From: an uncultured Fluviicola sp.
GTDB lineage: Bacteria; Bacteroidota; Bacteroidia; Flavobacteriales; Crocinitomicaceae
Direction: 5' to 3'
NCBI RefSeq assembly: GCF_946478805.1
Contig: NZ_CAMLDC010000013.1
Span: 1-64,000, forward strand
Length of the DNA: 64,000 nt
Position 1 is the stretch's first letter. Every line of letters starts with the position of its first letter. Made by a program: the position numbers and the translations under genes. Under the pieces are notes generated by a model, which was not told the DNA's origin, ran no database searches, and worked only from the letters and a program-made list of their open reading frames with translations. This document shows positions 40,006 to 49,170 of the stretch, in pieces.

Positions 40006-40353
40006 TCACTCAAACATATCGCCAAGCATATTCTCTCCTCCCTTTCCAACAAAAGGCACATACCTCTTTTCCCCTTGAATGGCAGAAATCAGGCATAGCA
40101 GCCAGCAAACGAAAATTGCCAATGAAAGGATATTAATGAAGATGATCCCTAAAAAGGGAATGAAAAAGAATATGGTATCCAAAATACTTACAACAGCACC
40201 GATCAACATGAGGATGAGCATCTGTCTCAAATGGAAAGCGGTGAACTTACGTTCCTCACCCGAAGAAGACGAAACCTTCATAAGGGCAATTATCCAGCCA
40301 ATCAAAGTGCAATAACTTATTATTGCGTAGGTCTTATTGAATTCTGACTTCAT
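40006..40353 (-). CDS. Tic20/DUF4870-like membrane protein
   Basis: 115 residues with about three membrane segments: 8-26 (YAIISYCTLIGWIIALM), 42-63 (LRQMLILMLIGAVVSIL) and 65-95 (FFFIPFLGIIFINILSLAIF). The first helix-loop with KFTAFHLRQ is typical of the small DUF4870/Tic20-like family, whose function in bacteria is unclear. It stands alone between the giant protease and ftsY with AT-rich flanks. Confidence 0.75.
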   Translation of the reverse strand: MKSEFNKTYAIISYCTLIGWIIALMKVSSSSGEERKFTAFHLRQMLILMLIGAVVSILDTIFFFIPFLGIIFINILSLAIFVCWLLCLISAIQGEKRYVPFVGKGGENMLGDMFE

Positions 40354-40443
40354 ATTACTATAGAGTAATATAAATTTACGTCTTATAATTATAAACTTAG
40401 TTCATAATTTAGCAAATAGTCAATTTAAATGATTTACTTCCCT

Positions 40444-41400
40444 TTATTCGCCAAAAATAGACGAGACAAACTCTTCCTTGTGGAAAACCTGAAGATCTTC
40501 AACACCTTCTCCAACCCCGATAAATCTGACAGGGATACTCATTTGATCGGAAATACCTATTACCACTCCGCCTTTTGCCGTACCATCCAGTTTAGTTATG
40601 ATTAATCCTGTCAATGAGGTTGCCAAAGCAAATTGTTTCGCCTGTTCGTATGCATTCTGACCGGTTGAACCATCCAGAACCAATAAGATCTCGTGCGGAG
40701 CATCCGGAATGACTTTTTCCATTACCCGTTTGATCTTGGAAAGTTCATTCATCAGGTTCACTTTATTATGCAACCTTCCGGCGGTATCGATAATTACAAC
40801 ATCAGCCCCCTGAGCTTTAGCAGAACTTAATGCATCAAATGCAACAGAAGCCGGATCGGCCCCCATACCTTGTTGAACGATTGGGACACCAACCCGCTCA
40901 GACCAGATGATCAATTGATCCACCGCAGCTGCTCGGAATGTGTCAGCAGCTCCAAGAACCACTTTCTTACCGGCTTTTTTGAATTGATTCGCTAATTTCC
41001 CGATGGAAGTGGTCTTACCCACCCCATTCACTCCGACAACCATGATCACATGCGGATTCCCGTTGTGTGCAGGAATATTGTATTCGCTCGGACCATTGCT
41101 ATCATTTTCCGATAATAAGGCTGCTATCTCTTCCTTGAGAACCTTATTCAGTTCATCTGTCCCAACATACTTATCCCTGGAAACGCGTTCATTGATCCGG
41201 TCAATGATTTTCAAGGTGGTATTCACACCGACATCCGAACTGATCAAAATCTCTTCCAATTCATCCAAAACCTCATCATCAACGCGCGATTTACCAACGA
41301 GTGAGCGGGTTAATTTGCCAAAAAAACTTTCTTTCGTTTTTTCGAGTCCTTTATCAAGTGTTTCTTTGTTTTCTTTCGAAAACCAACCAAATAATGCCAT
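40444..41400 (-). CDS. ftsY: Signal recognition particle receptor FtsY
   Basis: 318 residues; N domain about 20-105 and G domain about 115-318. GTPase motifs: G1 GVNGVGKTT (123-131), DTFRAAA (G2), DTAGR (G3), TKLDG (G4) and the GVGEGVEDL closing motif. It lacks the long acidic A domain of E. coli FtsY, as usual in Bacteroidota. It docks ribosome-SRP complexes at the membrane. It lies downstream of rpmB-rpmG-DUF4295, separated by a terminator. Confidence 0.97.
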   Translation of the reverse strand: MALFGWFSKENKETLDKGLEKTKESFFGKLTRSLVGKSRVDDEVLDELEEILISSDVGVNTTLKIIDRINERVSRDKYVGTDELNKVLKEEIAALLSENDSNGPSEYNIPAHNGNPHVIMVVGVNGVGKTTSIGKLANQFKKAGKKVVLGAADTFRAAAVDQLIIWSERVGVPIVQQGMGADPASVAFDALSSAKAQGADVVIIDTAGRLHNKVNLMNELSKIKRVMEKVIPDAPHEILLVLDGSTGQNAYEQAKQFALATSLTGLIITKLDGTAKGGVVIGISDQMSIPVRFIGVGEGVEDLQVFHKEEFVSSIFGE

Positions 41401-41410
41401 AGTTCAAAAA

Positions 41411-41447
41411 TAACAAAAAAACCCCTCTGCAGTAGCAGAGAGGTTTT
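41411..41447 (-). terminator. Intrinsic terminator after the rpmB-rpmG-DUF4295 genes
   Basis: On the minus strand CCTCTCTGC pairs with GCAGAGGGG (one mismatch) around TACT, followed by TTTTTTTGTT. It separates the ribosomal protein genes from ftsY, 11 bases before the ftsY ATG. Confidence 0.75.
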
Positions 41448-41483
41448 AAATCAATATCGAGTTTACAACTTAAGGAATGAGGT

Positions 41484-41636
41484 TTATTTATTAAACCAGT
41501 CTTTCACTTTGTCGTTGTGTACAATCTCTTCTTTAAATGTGAAAGAACCAGATTTTTCAGACTTGATCATCTTGATTACTTTCGTGTGCTCTTTTCCTCC
41601 ACCTTTTTGTAGGGATGCTACTACTTTCTTAGCCAT
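41484..41636 (-). CDS. DUF4295 family small protein
   Basis: 50 residues, starting MAKKVVASLQKGGGKEHTKV and ending KVKDWFNK. It is basic and matches the DUF4295 family, which in Bacteroidota sits between rpmG and ftsY, as here. A role with the ribosome is inferred from context only. It is shorter than many gene finders keep, but the frame, start and conserved position are clear. Confidence 0.9.
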   Translation of the reverse strand: MAKKVVASLQKGGGKEHTKVIKMIKSEKSGSFTFKEEIVHNDKVKDWFNK

Positions 41637-41711
41637 GACTTATTTTTTTATGTTTTTAATCTGAAGTTATCCCTGCATTGGCAGACTTCAAATCGAAAAC
41701 TACGTTTTCTC

Positions 41712-41900
41712 TTACTTAATTTCCTTATGAAGGGTATAACGCTTCAAGACCGGATTGAATTTTTTAATCTCCAAACGATCAGGCGTGTTTTTACGATTCT
41801 TCATCGTGATATAACGAGAAGTTCCCGCCATTCCAGACTCTTTGTGCTCAGTACACTCTAAAATAACCTGGATTCTATTTCCTTTTGCTTTCTTAGCCAT
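41712..41900 (-). CDS. rpmG: 50S ribosomal protein L33
   Basis: 62 residues ([20 protein letters not shown]). The zinc-binding Cys pairs of the C+ form are not present: one Cys (ILEC) remains, so this is a C-minus form. The [19 protein letters not shown] segment is diagnostic. Part of the rpmB-rpmG-DUF4295 cluster. Confidence 0.97.
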   Translation of the reverse strand: MAKKAKGNRIQVILECTEHKESGMAGTSRYITMKNRKNTPDRLEIKKFNPVLKRYTLHKEIK

Positions 41901-41948
41901 TTTCTTAATTCTTTATGATTGGAACCACTTTCGTGACCGAATCAGGAT

Positions 41949-42185
41949 TTACTTTAAAAAACCTTTTTCACGTGCTTCTTTCATACACGCAGAAATCCCT
42001 TTCTTATTAATCGTTCTCAAAGCAGACGCAGAAATCTTCAATGTAACATACATATCGTCTTCTGGTACGTAGAACTTCTTAGTTAACAAGTTCGGGTAAA
42101 ACTTGCGTTTTGTTTTGCGATTTGAGTGAGAAACATTGTTTCCAACCATTACCGACTTTCCTGTGATTTGACAAACTCGTGACAT
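41949..42185 (-). CDS. rpmB: 50S ribosomal protein L28
   Basis: 78 residues ([20 protein letters not shown]). The [15 protein letters not shown] stretch and [13 protein letters not shown] are typical of L28. It is the first gene of the cluster; upstream on the minus strand TTG-N19-TTTTCTTTGCACC is a promoter candidate (about 42206-42237). Confidence 0.97.
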   Translation of the reverse strand: MSRVCQITGKSVMVGNNVSHSNRKTKRKFYPNLLTKKFYVPEDDMYVTLKISASALRTINKKGISACMKEAREKGFLK

Positions 42186-42252
42186 TGTATTTTATTTTTC
42201 CTTATTCTAAAAGCGGGTGCAAAGAAAAGCAAATTCCCACAATTAAGCAACA

Positions 42253-43509
42253 TTAATCTTGCTTTTTTTCAATATTTATTCCCAAGATCTCGCAACGCAA
42301 AAGATTTAAAGCTGTTAGCACCGTCATTTGCACTGTTCTTTGTCTATCTGTTCCAAATAAAAATTTGCGGGAAATTTTTCCTTTCGGGCCATCAATTGCA
42401 ATCCAAACCGTTCCTACCGGTTTCTCATCACTTCCCCCCAAAGGGCCTGCAACTCCGGAAACTGAAATACACCAATCAACACCCAAAGTCTTCTTTCCTC
42501 CGGCAGCCATTTCAAGTACAACCTCTTCCGATACCGCTCCAAAATCCTCCAAAGTCCTGGAACTGACATCCGCCAATTTCATTTTCAGGTCATTGCTATA
42601 AGTAATCAATCCGCCAAGCACATAATTGGAAGCCCCCGAAATACTTGTCAGGCTCGCCATGATACTTCCCCCCGTACAGCTTTCAACCGTTCCGACAGTT
42701 CCTCCTTTTCCCTGTAATAATTTACCTACTACTTCCGGTAATGATTCTTCCTCTTCTCCATAAAGGTAAACCGGGATCATGCTTTTTAATTCTTCACCAT
42801 AAAATGCAACACGCGATTGATTCCCGGAACTGGAACTCACCCTCAACTTAACCATTCCGGGAGACGGCAAATAAGCCAAATCCAATCCTTCTTCCCGTAA
42901 TCGGTTTTCCCAATCACTTAATCGGTCTGCTAAAAATGATTCCCCTATCCCTTGTGTCAGATAAGTCTTCTGAATCAATTTCTTTACAGGAAACCGTTCC
43001 ACCAATCGAGGAATGACATGTGTCTCTACCAGGTATTTCATTTCGTAGGGAACTCCGGGCATTGAGACAAAGATAACACCCTCCTTCTCAAACCACATTC
43101 CGGGAGCTGTTCCCTGCTCATTGAACAGCACTTCACATACTTCCGGAACCATAGCCTGCAGCTTGTTTACTTCCAGCATCGGACGGTTCCTTTTAATGAA
43201 GAACGATTCCACATGATTCAGTACCTGTTCATCCAAAACCAACTTGGTATTGAAATAAGAACATAGAACCTGTTTCGTGATATCGTCCTTTGTAGGCCCC
43301 AAGCCTCCGGTGATCAGAACCACCCGACTTCTTTGGTAAGCGTCTTCCAAAGCAGTTGTAATTGCCTCCCTGGTATCCGATATCGTTACCACATGAGAAA
43401 CCTTGATTCCATTGCTCGCCAACTGAGCACCCATCCACGAAGCGTTTGTATTAATTGTCTGTCCAATTAAGAGTTCGTCTCCGATAGAAATTATTTCAAC
43501 ATTAATCAT
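42253..43509 (-). CDS. cinA: CinA family protein (nicotinamide-nucleotide amidase/damage-inducible)
   Basis: 418 residues in two domains. The N-terminal molybdopterin-binding-like (COG1058) domain begins IISIGDELLIGQTINTNASW and has ITGGLGPTKDDITK. The C-terminal CinA amidohydrolase domain (about 255-410) has VESCTGGSIMASLTSISGAS and CISVSGVAGPLGGSDEKPVG. CinA salvages NMN by deamidation in bacteria that have the second domain, and has a pyrophosphatase first domain. It is divergent from the DUF4197 gene, with overlapping promoters. Confidence 0.95.
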   Translation of the reverse strand: MINVEIISIGDELLIGQTINTNASWMGAQLASNGIKVSHVVTISDTREAITTALEDAYQRSRVVLITGGLGPTKDDITKQVLCSYFNTKLVLDEQVLNHVESFFIKRNRPMLEVNKLQAMVPEVCEVLFNEQGTAPGMWFEKEGVIFVSMPGVPYEMKYLVETHVIPRLVERFPVKKLIQKTYLTQGIGESFLADRLSDWENRLREEGLDLAYLPSPGMVKLRVSSSSGNQSRVAFYGEELKSMIPVYLYGEEEESLPEVVGKLLQGKGGTVGTVESCTGGSIMASLTSISGASNYVLGGLITYSNDLKMKLADVSSRTLEDFGAVSEEVVLEMAAGGKKTLGVDWCISVSGVAGPLGGSDEKPVGTVWIAIDGPKGKISRKFLFGTDRQRTVQMTVLTALNLLRCEILGINIEKKQD

Positions 43510-43518
43510 GGTACTGTT

Positions 43519-43551
43519 TTTGAGCTACGGACAAAATTATTCTTAAGTTTG
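43519..43551. promoter_or_regulatory. Overlapping divergent promoters of cinA and the DUF4197 gene
   Basis: Plus strand: TTTG (43519-43522), 21 bases, TAAGTTTG (43544-43551), 19 bases before ATG 43570. Minus strand: TAATTTTG (43539-43532), a perfect -7 box 23 bases before the cinA ATG. The two boxes interleave, so the promoters may compete. Confidence 0.55.
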
Positions 43552-43569
43552 AACATAAAAAATAATCCT

Positions 43570-44307
43570 ATGAGAAAATTCACTACAATATTGGCTTTAA
43601 GTAGTTTTATTGTCGTTTTATCCGGCTGCGACACGATAAAAGAAGCTGCAAGCACTATCAATAACAGTGGAACGAGTACAACTCCGTCCTTAACGAATTC
43701 GGAAGTGATTTCGGGTTTGAAAGAAGCATTGACAGTTGGCATTCAAAACTCAGTGAATTTAACCTCCGTAACAGATGGTTTCTTGAAAAACGATGCAATC
43801 CGGCTACCTTTTCCTCCTGACGCCTTAAAAGTACGTGAAAAAGCCATGGATTGGGGACTGGGATCACAAGTTGAAAAATTTGAGACTACCTTGAACAGAG
43901 CTGCCGAAGAAGCAACCAAAGAAGCTTTGCCGATTTTTAAGGATGCAATCCTGAATATGAGTATTTCAGATGGATTCAGTATTCTCAATGGCGGAGACGG
44001 GGCAGCAACCCGCTTCTTAAAGGACAACACTACTTCCAAATTGGTTACGGCCTTCTCACCAAAAGTGAAAGAGGCAATTTCGAAAGTAAAACTGACGGAA
44101 TACTGGAATCCGATTATCACCAAGTACAATAATGCTATGAGCTTGACCGGAGGAGCAAAAATCAATCCGGACCTGAATCAATATGTTACTGAAAGAGCCA
44201 TTACCGGTTTATTCCAGATGGTTGAAAAAGAAGAAAATAAAATCCGCAAGGATCCTGCCGCTCGTGTAACAGACCTGCTTACGAAGGTGTTTGGCAGTAT
44301 CAAATAA
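43570..44307 (+). CDS. DUF4197 domain lipoprotein
   Basis: 245 residues from ATG at 43570 (MRKFTTILALSSFIVVLSGC), with the lipobox LSGC. The start at 43549 would overlap the -7 box. The mature part is helical, with SEVISGLKEALTVGIQNSV, FPPDALKVREKAMDWGL and ITGLFQMVEKEENKIRKDPA, which are typical of DUF4197. The function of the family is unknown; it is a periplasmic or outer-membrane lipoprotein. Confidence 0.9.
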   Translation: MRKFTTILALSSFIVVLSGCDTIKEAASTINNSGTSTTPSLTNSEVISGLKEALTVGIQNSVNLTSVTDGFLKNDAIRLPFPPDALKVREKAMDWGLGSQVEKFETTLNRAAEEATKEALPIFKDAILNMSISDGFSILNGGDGAATRFLKDNTTSKLVTAFSPKVKEAISKVKLTEYWNPIITKYNNAMSLTGGAKINPDLNQYVTERAITGLFQMVEKEENKIRKDPAARVTDLLTKVFGSIK

Positions 44308-44414
44308 TTGAAAATTGAAAAATGGAGAATTGAAAAGAAGAAAATAAACTTTAAACTAGTTAACTTCTCAATTCTTCATTAACTTTTACATTTTAAAATT
44401 TTCAATTATCCATT
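44308..44414. repeat. Intergenic inverted repeat of the AATTGAAAA family
   Basis: AATTGAAAATTGAAAAATGG and AGAATTGAAAAGAAG face CTTCTCAATTCTTCATTAAC, CTTTTACATTTT and AAAATTTTCAATTATCC. It fills the gap between the DUF4197 gene and the phosphorylase gene, stopping just before the latter's ATG. Confidence 0.55.
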
Positions 44415-44417
44415 AAT

Positions 44418-45281
44418 ATGAAGTATCCTGCATCCGAACTGGTATTAGATTCAAAAGGGAATGTCTATCATTTAGGCATCTCTCCCGATAATCTGGCACA
44501 CACTGTTTTATTAGTCGGGGATCAGGATCGCGTTTCTGCCATATCAGCTTTTTTTGACGAGATTACTCATCAATCAAAGCACCGCGAATTTGTTTGTCAT
44601 ACGGGCACCTATCGCGGAAAACCCATTACAGCTTTATCTACAGGTATCGGAACGGATAATATCGATATTGTGATCAATGAATTGGATGCGTTGGTAAACA
44701 TCGATTTGGAGAATCGGGAAAACAAGGCCGATATGACTTCCCTGAACTTGATTCGCATCGGAACCTGTGGGATTCTTCAAGCTGATATTGACGTTCACAG
44801 TTACATCCTTTCGAGTCATGCAATCGGAATTGACAATGTGGCTCATTTCTACCCCATTGAATTCAATCCGGAGGAAAAATCCATTGCAGGTTCTTTGGAT
44901 TCATTTGTCGGATTTCCAACTGAAATAAGTCCTTATTGCTCTGCCAGTTCGGATTCACTGCTGAAAAAACTGGATGGAGAAAACGTCCATAAAGGTATTA
45001 CAGTGACAAGCTCCGGTTTCTATGCACCCCAGGGAAGATCTCTTCGGTTAGGAACAAAGACACCTGAAATCAACGAAAAACTGGAACAATTCTCTTTTGG
45101 AGAAACCCGCGTTGTCAATTTTGAAATGGAAAGTTCCGCACTCTTTGCCTTAGGAAAAGCAATGGGACACGAGTGTATTACTATTTGTTTGGGAATTGCA
45201 AACAGACCGCGAATGGAATTCAGCAAGGGTTACGAAAAAGAAATGAGTGCGCTGATTGAATATGTACTAGACCGAATCTAA
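44418..45281 (+). CDS. Nucleoside phosphorylase (uridine phosphorylase-like)
   Basis: 287 residues of the PNP/UDP phosphorylase family: phosphate-site LVGDQDRVSAIS (Gly-Asp), the second phosphate-binding loop STGIGTDNIDIVINEL, and NFEMESSALFALG, the ribose/base-binding Glu-Met-Glu motif. It cleaves a nucleoside with phosphate to base plus ribose-1-phosphate. The motif spacing fits the uridine phosphorylase branch, but substrate is not proven. Convergent with the next gene, one base apart. Confidence 0.9.
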   Translation: MKYPASELVLDSKGNVYHLGISPDNLAHTVLLVGDQDRVSAISAFFDEITHQSKHREFVCHTGTYRGKPITALSTGIGTDNIDIVINELDALVNIDLENRENKADMTSLNLIRIGTCGILQADIDVHSYILSSHAIGIDNVAHFYPIEFNPEEKSIAGSLDSFVGFPTEISPYCSASSDSLLKKLDGENVHKGITVTSSGFYAPQGRSLRLGTKTPEINEKLEQFSFGETRVVNFEMESSALFALGKAMGHECITICLGIANRPRMEFSKGYEKEMSALIEYVLDRI

Positions 45282-45282
45282 A

Positions 45283-45675
45283 CTACTTCATCGGAAATTT
45301 CTTTTGATATTCTTCCGGGCTTAAATCAAGTCCGGTATCTTCATCCATCAAAGCAACTTTAAACGAATCCTCACGCACTTTTATGTTCATCTTGACGATA
45401 CTGGAATTCCCAACATGTAGAATTACCTGGAACCAATAAAAACCGTTCTTTCCGTTGAGCCTTTCCTTACTTAGTTTCAAAGAGATTGTTTGGTTTTTAG
45501 CTTCCGCATTTGCCTTATAATCTTTAACGATTTGCAAGTTCTGAACCAATTCATAGGCTTTATACTCCGGTGTTTTTTCGGCCACATCCACGTTCACTTT
45601 CTCTTCCTTAGCACCGCACGAACTAATACTTCCAGCTAAAAACAAACCAATCGCAATTCCTATCAGACTCTTCAT
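45283..45675 (-). CDS. Small lipoprotein of unknown function
   Basis: 130 residues. Signal with lipobox ISSC (LFLAGSISSCGAKEE). The mature part is charged with a beta-rich stretch (YWFQVILHVGNSSIVKMNIK). I recognise no family. It is convergent with the phosphorylase and lies downstream of the REP-like palindrome. Confidence 0.75.
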   Translation of the reverse strand: MKSLIGIAIGLFLAGSISSCGAKEEKVNVDVAEKTPEYKAYELVQNLQIVKDYKANAEAKNQTISLKLSKERLNGKNGFYWFQVILHVGNSSIVKMNIKVREDSFKVALMDEDTGLDLSPEEYQKKFPMK

Positions 45676-45726
45676 CTTTTCATTATTTGATTACAAAATA
45701 GGGAATTTTCCGAATATTCGTATAAA

Positions 45727-45765
45727 TAGTAAGGGCGCAATTAATCGCGCCCCTACCATTTTTTT
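45727..45765. repeat. REP-like palindrome, copy 2
   Basis: Core 45729-45756 differs from 33487-33514 at two positions and keeps the central ATTAAT. T-rich bases follow (45758-45766). It lies 12-22 bases after the stop of the 45778 gene and can serve as its terminator. Confidence 0.7.
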
Positions 45766-45777
45766 CTAAAAAACTGT

Positions 45778-48741
45778 CTATTGTTTTACCAATGAATATA
45801 CTTTGGAGCCATTCTTAATTAAATAAACTCCGGATCTTAATGAAGAAATATCCAATACCAACGTTCCATCACCTTGTTTGTAGGATGTCACATTCATTCG
45901 AATATCCTGTCCCATTGCGTTCAATAATTTGAAAGTACTCAAGGAAACCAAATCTCCTTTCACCGTAACCAAATCAGTTGCCGGATTCGGGAATAATACC
46001 AAATCACCCACTCCGGCAATATCTATATAAACAGATTCCATTTCATGAATTCGTTCCTGACCGTTGTAATCCGTTTGTTTCAATCGGTAGTATGAAACTC
46101 CACTCAAAGGCAGATTATCCATTGCAAAATAATCTTTTGGGATTTCAGAATTACCTGCCCCTCCAACAATCGCAATCATTTCCCAGCCATCAACTCCACT
46201 CAAGGATCTTTCAACAGTGAAATAATCGTTGTTTTGCTCCGAACTTGTCTCCCAGTTCAATCTTACCGAGTTATTATCCAAAGCAGCTGCTTCGAAACTT
46301 ACCAGTCCAATCGGTAGTGAAGTACCGCAGTTCACTGTAATACATTGAGGCTGTGTATATGTACATCCGAAATTATCAGTTACACTATATGTAAAACATG
46401 GTGCTCCCTGGTTGGTTGGGGTTACATTGGCCGTTGTTGTTCCGGTACTCGAAAGCGTTGTAGCAGGAACCCATCCTTGAGAAACAATTGTTGGTGTATA
46501 AGAAGGAACCGAAACAATACCTCCACTGAAATTAATATCCCAATCAAAAATATATCCATTATCGGAGCCTAAATTATCCGTCACGTTAATTGTCCAGCTT
46601 CCATTTAGCGGACACCCTACCAATCCTGAAAAACTCGCCGCAGGCAAATAAGTTCCCGCCGGCACATAGCTATCCGTATAAGTACCAGGTCCATTTCCAC
46701 TAGGGAAAGTTCCTCCTGTTAAGATTCCGTTAACCAGGGTGGTAGCTCCGGACATTGAAAAACAATAGGTAGCTCCTGTACCAGGCGTAATAGTTGTCGA
46801 ACTTCCGTCTACTGTACTTGTTGCCCAAGGAGTCCCTAAATTAGCAGAACCACCTCCGGAGCCATAACTTTGCAAACTGACACTTTGCCCATTCGGACAT
46901 TGTATTTGCAACGATAAGTCTCCCAGGTAGGAATGCTCCATATTCAAACAAATATTGGTTATATCAGTTGCTGCAGTAACTGTCGCAGAAGGATTATAAC
47001 AATTGGTGGTTATGGAAGTCGAATAAGAAACCCCTGATCCATCCGGCAAAAAGGTTGTCCCGGAAACCGGTGGAGTACAATTCACCGTATAAGGTGTCAT
47101 GGTAACATTTGCACTAAGTGCCGATGTTGTATTTGTACATAACGTTGAAGGTGTTGCTGAGGTTGTAATAGTAGGTGTAGTTGAAACTTGGATAATTTGA
47201 TTATTGTAATTCGTATTGGTACAGCCACTAGGATCAGTTGCCACCAAATTCAAATAATAACTTCCCACGGCCGGATACGTATACGTCGTCGAAGATCCGG
47301 CAGCAGTTGCCCCATTTCCAAAATTCCACGAATAGGTTGCTCCGGTACTACTGGAAGAGAAGGTACCCGATCCGCTAGCCGTAATACTTTGTCCCTGGCA
47401 TATGCGAATGATTCCACCCGCACCTGGTGCAGGAGTTATCGATGAAATATTAGTCGTGATTGTCTGACACGGCACCACACAAGAAAGAGCAGCCACCCAT
47501 CCCGGATAAACAACCGAACCATCAGAGGTAAATCTAAAGGTCAAACACCCACTTGCATTACTTGCTGTTGCCTGTACAGTACCCGGGCTACTTGTCCCTG
47601 AATAAGTTCCCAACAAAGGAGCCGCAACAGAATTCCCGTCAAAAATCTGTAAAATATCCAAACTTCCCTCTGTTTGGAAAGCACTGAATATCAATTTTAA
47701 TTTAGCTCCAGCTGTAGATGGACAAATAGTAAATACGCGTGTATCTGAATTGGAATAATCGGATAATCCGCCACCATCGTAAAACGTTCCGCTGCATGCA
47801 GAAGTACTTCCTGACGAAGGCATAAAGATCGAACCAGCCGGTGGTGGGGCCGGAGAAGTGACACAAATAGTAAAAGTAGGTGTTGCCGGCGTAGTAGAAG
47901 CACTCCAGGTATATACCCGAACGTAGTAATTCATACCTACTGTCAAACCGTTCACGGTATAATCTGTCTCTGCATCCTGGCATCCCAATGAAGCCCCGAT
48001 ACATGATCCGGGAGCAGCTCCGGTGCTCGCAAAAATTTCCACACCTGAATCCCAGGTAGTTGAACGTGTAATTATGGCTGTTGTATTAGTCGCGGTAAAT
48101 GAATACCAAACGTCGTCATCCGGTGTTCCGGTACAAGAGGTAATTCCCGAATTAGTTGCACCAGCAACAGTTCCTGAGGTAGTAGAACAACTAGCTGACT
48201 GTGTCAAAACGGTTGCCGTGGCACAGTTGTCGTTTGCTGGGGCTGGGGCTACCGAAGTAACACAGATATTTCCGGACAAATCTGCATTTGTATTTCCACT
48301 GGTTCGCATGATCTGAATATAATAGGTAGTTCCCAAAACAGAATTAAAGGTCATTGATCCCGACCCGCCTGAGGCAACATTCATACAACTCATTTGGGTT
48401 GTTGCCGGACAATTGCTCCAAACAGCAACTGCAGAAGCTCGATCTGTTCCTGAAACAGTTACCTGGATTGTTCCTCCTGTTCCGGTAATAGTATACCAAA
48501 CATCTGCTGATTGCGTGCCCGTTAAGCAGCCCGGAACTGAAGTTACTCCTGTTTCAGGTTGCCCATTTTCAGTATTTGAAAAAGAGCTTGTTGTACAAGA
48601 AGTATTTACCGCTAAGGCAGGCGCACCTGAACAATTATCACTTTGCGACCATGTTCCGAAGTTAAAAAATGAAACAAATAAGGTCATTAATACAAATCCT
48701 TTCAATAAGAATTTGTATCCATTCATAGAATTCTTTCTCAT
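45778..48741 (-). CDS. T9SS cargo with two N-terminal PPC-like modules, CUB, PKD and P-like domains (cassette copy 1)
   Basis: 987 residues; a start at 48726 would shorten it by five. Order: signal (1-32); two beta modules of PPC type (about 36-165 and 170-300; SADVWYTITGTGG, DDDVWYSFTATN); CUB-like (about 305-425; CSGTFYDGGG, LDILQIFDGN, GCLTFRFTSDGS); PKD (about 435-520; YSWNFGNGATAAGSSTTYTY); proprotein-convertase P-like (about 560-755; MEHSYLGDLSLQIQCPNGQS, CPLNGSWTINVTDNLGSDNG); Fn3-like (about 815-900); sorting domain (LFPNPATDLVTVKG ... SLVKQ). No protease domain is seen. It starts 3 bases after its small partner gene. Confidence 0.92.
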   Translation of the reverse strand: MRKNSMNGYKFLLKGFVLMTLFVSFFNFGTWSQSDNCSGAPALAVNTSCTTSSFSNTENGQPETGVTSVPGCLTGTQSADVWYTITGTGGTIQVTVSGTDRASAVAVWSNCPATTQMSCMNVASGGSGSMTFNSVLGTTYYIQIMRTSGNTNADLSGNICVTSVAPAPANDNCATATVLTQSASCSTTSGTVAGATNSGITSCTGTPDDDVWYSFTATNTTAIITRSTTWDSGVEIFASTGAAPGSCIGASLGCQDAETDYTVNGLTVGMNYYVRVYTWSASTTPATPTFTICVTSPAPPPAGSIFMPSSGSTSACSGTFYDGGGLSDYSNSDTRVFTICPSTAGAKLKLIFSAFQTEGSLDILQIFDGNSVAAPLLGTYSGTSSPGTVQATASNASGCLTFRFTSDGSVVYPGWVAALSCVVPCQTITTNISSITPAPGAGGIIRICQGQSITASGSGTFSSSSTGATYSWNFGNGATAAGSSTTYTYPAVGSYYLNLVATDPSGCTNTNYNNQIIQVSTTPTITTSATPSTLCTNTTSALSANVTMTPYTVNCTPPVSGTTFLPDGSGVSYSTSITTNCYNPSATVTAATDITNICLNMEHSYLGDLSLQIQCPNGQSVSLQSYGSGGGSANLGTPWATSTVDGSSTTITPGTGATYCFSMSGATTLVNGILTGGTFPSGNGPGTYTDSYVPAGTYLPAASFSGLVGCPLNGSWTINVTDNLGSDNGYIFDWDINFSGGIVSVPSYTPTIVSQGWVPATTLSSTGTTTANVTPTNQGAPCFTYSVTDNFGCTYTQPQCITVNCGTSLPIGLVSFEAAALDNNSVRLNWETSSEQNNDYFTVERSLSGVDGWEMIAIVGGAGNSEIPKDYFAMDNLPLSGVSYYRLKQTDYNGQERIHEMESVYIDIAGVGDLVLFPNPATDLVTVKGDLVSLSTFKLLNAMGQDIRMNVTSYKQGDGTLVLDISSLRSGVYLIKNGSKVYSLVKQ

Positions 48742-48744
48742 GGC

Positions 48745-49170
48745 TTAATTTCTTGTATTTGGATGGAGAACCATGATATAAGAAGTATTGTCAATACGAA
48801 ACACCTGGGTTCGGTTCGAAAAAAAATCGAGATTGTATACTAGTGGATTGAATGTATTCACATCAAAATTCGCAAAATTTGCTCCCTGAATCGTAGGATT
48901 GACTTTTGTCATTAATGGAAAAGAAGACAAGAGAGGATACTTTTCGCTTTCTGCCTGCTCTGCAACCCGATATTCAATACGATCAGTCATCACTTTGCCA
49001 AAAGCAACTACAAGTGTAGGATTGTTCAGGACAAAATCATTTCCATGCACATAAGCAACACGATTTGAGATTTCTTCTGGTGGCAGTTGTTGGGTAGTTG
49101 TTTGTCCGCAGGACATAAAAGTCAACTGCAGGACAAGTAGGGTGAGAGCCCCTTTACGCAATGAGTTCAT
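48745..49170 (-). CDS. Small exported protein of the cassette, copy 1 (family unknown)
   Basis: 141 residues. N-terminal signal (LTLLVLQLTFMSCGQ), with Cys in a possible lipobox. The conserved core shared with copies at 51971 and 54781 is HGNDFVLNNPT, EKYPLLSSFPLMTKVNP, FNPLVYNLDFFSNRTQVFRI and DNTSYIMVLHP. I recognise no Pfam family. It always precedes a large CUB/P-domain T9SS cargo by 2-3 bases, which suggests a dedicated partner such as a chaperone, periplasmic escort or complex subunit. A -7-like TACATTTA (49201-49194) lies in its leader. Confidence 0.82.
   Translation of the reverse strand: MNSLRKGALTLLVLQLTFMSCGQTTTQQLPPEEISNRVAYVHGNDFVLNNPTLVVAFGKVMTDRIEYRVAEQAESEKYPLLSSFPLMTKVNPTIQGANFANFDVNTFNPLVYNLDFFSNRTQVFRIDNTSYIMVLHPNTRN

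Noticed and set aside
41712..41900. L33 as a damaged gene because zinc-binding cysteines are missing
   Set aside because: Zinc-free L33 forms are normal and the rest of the protein is intact.
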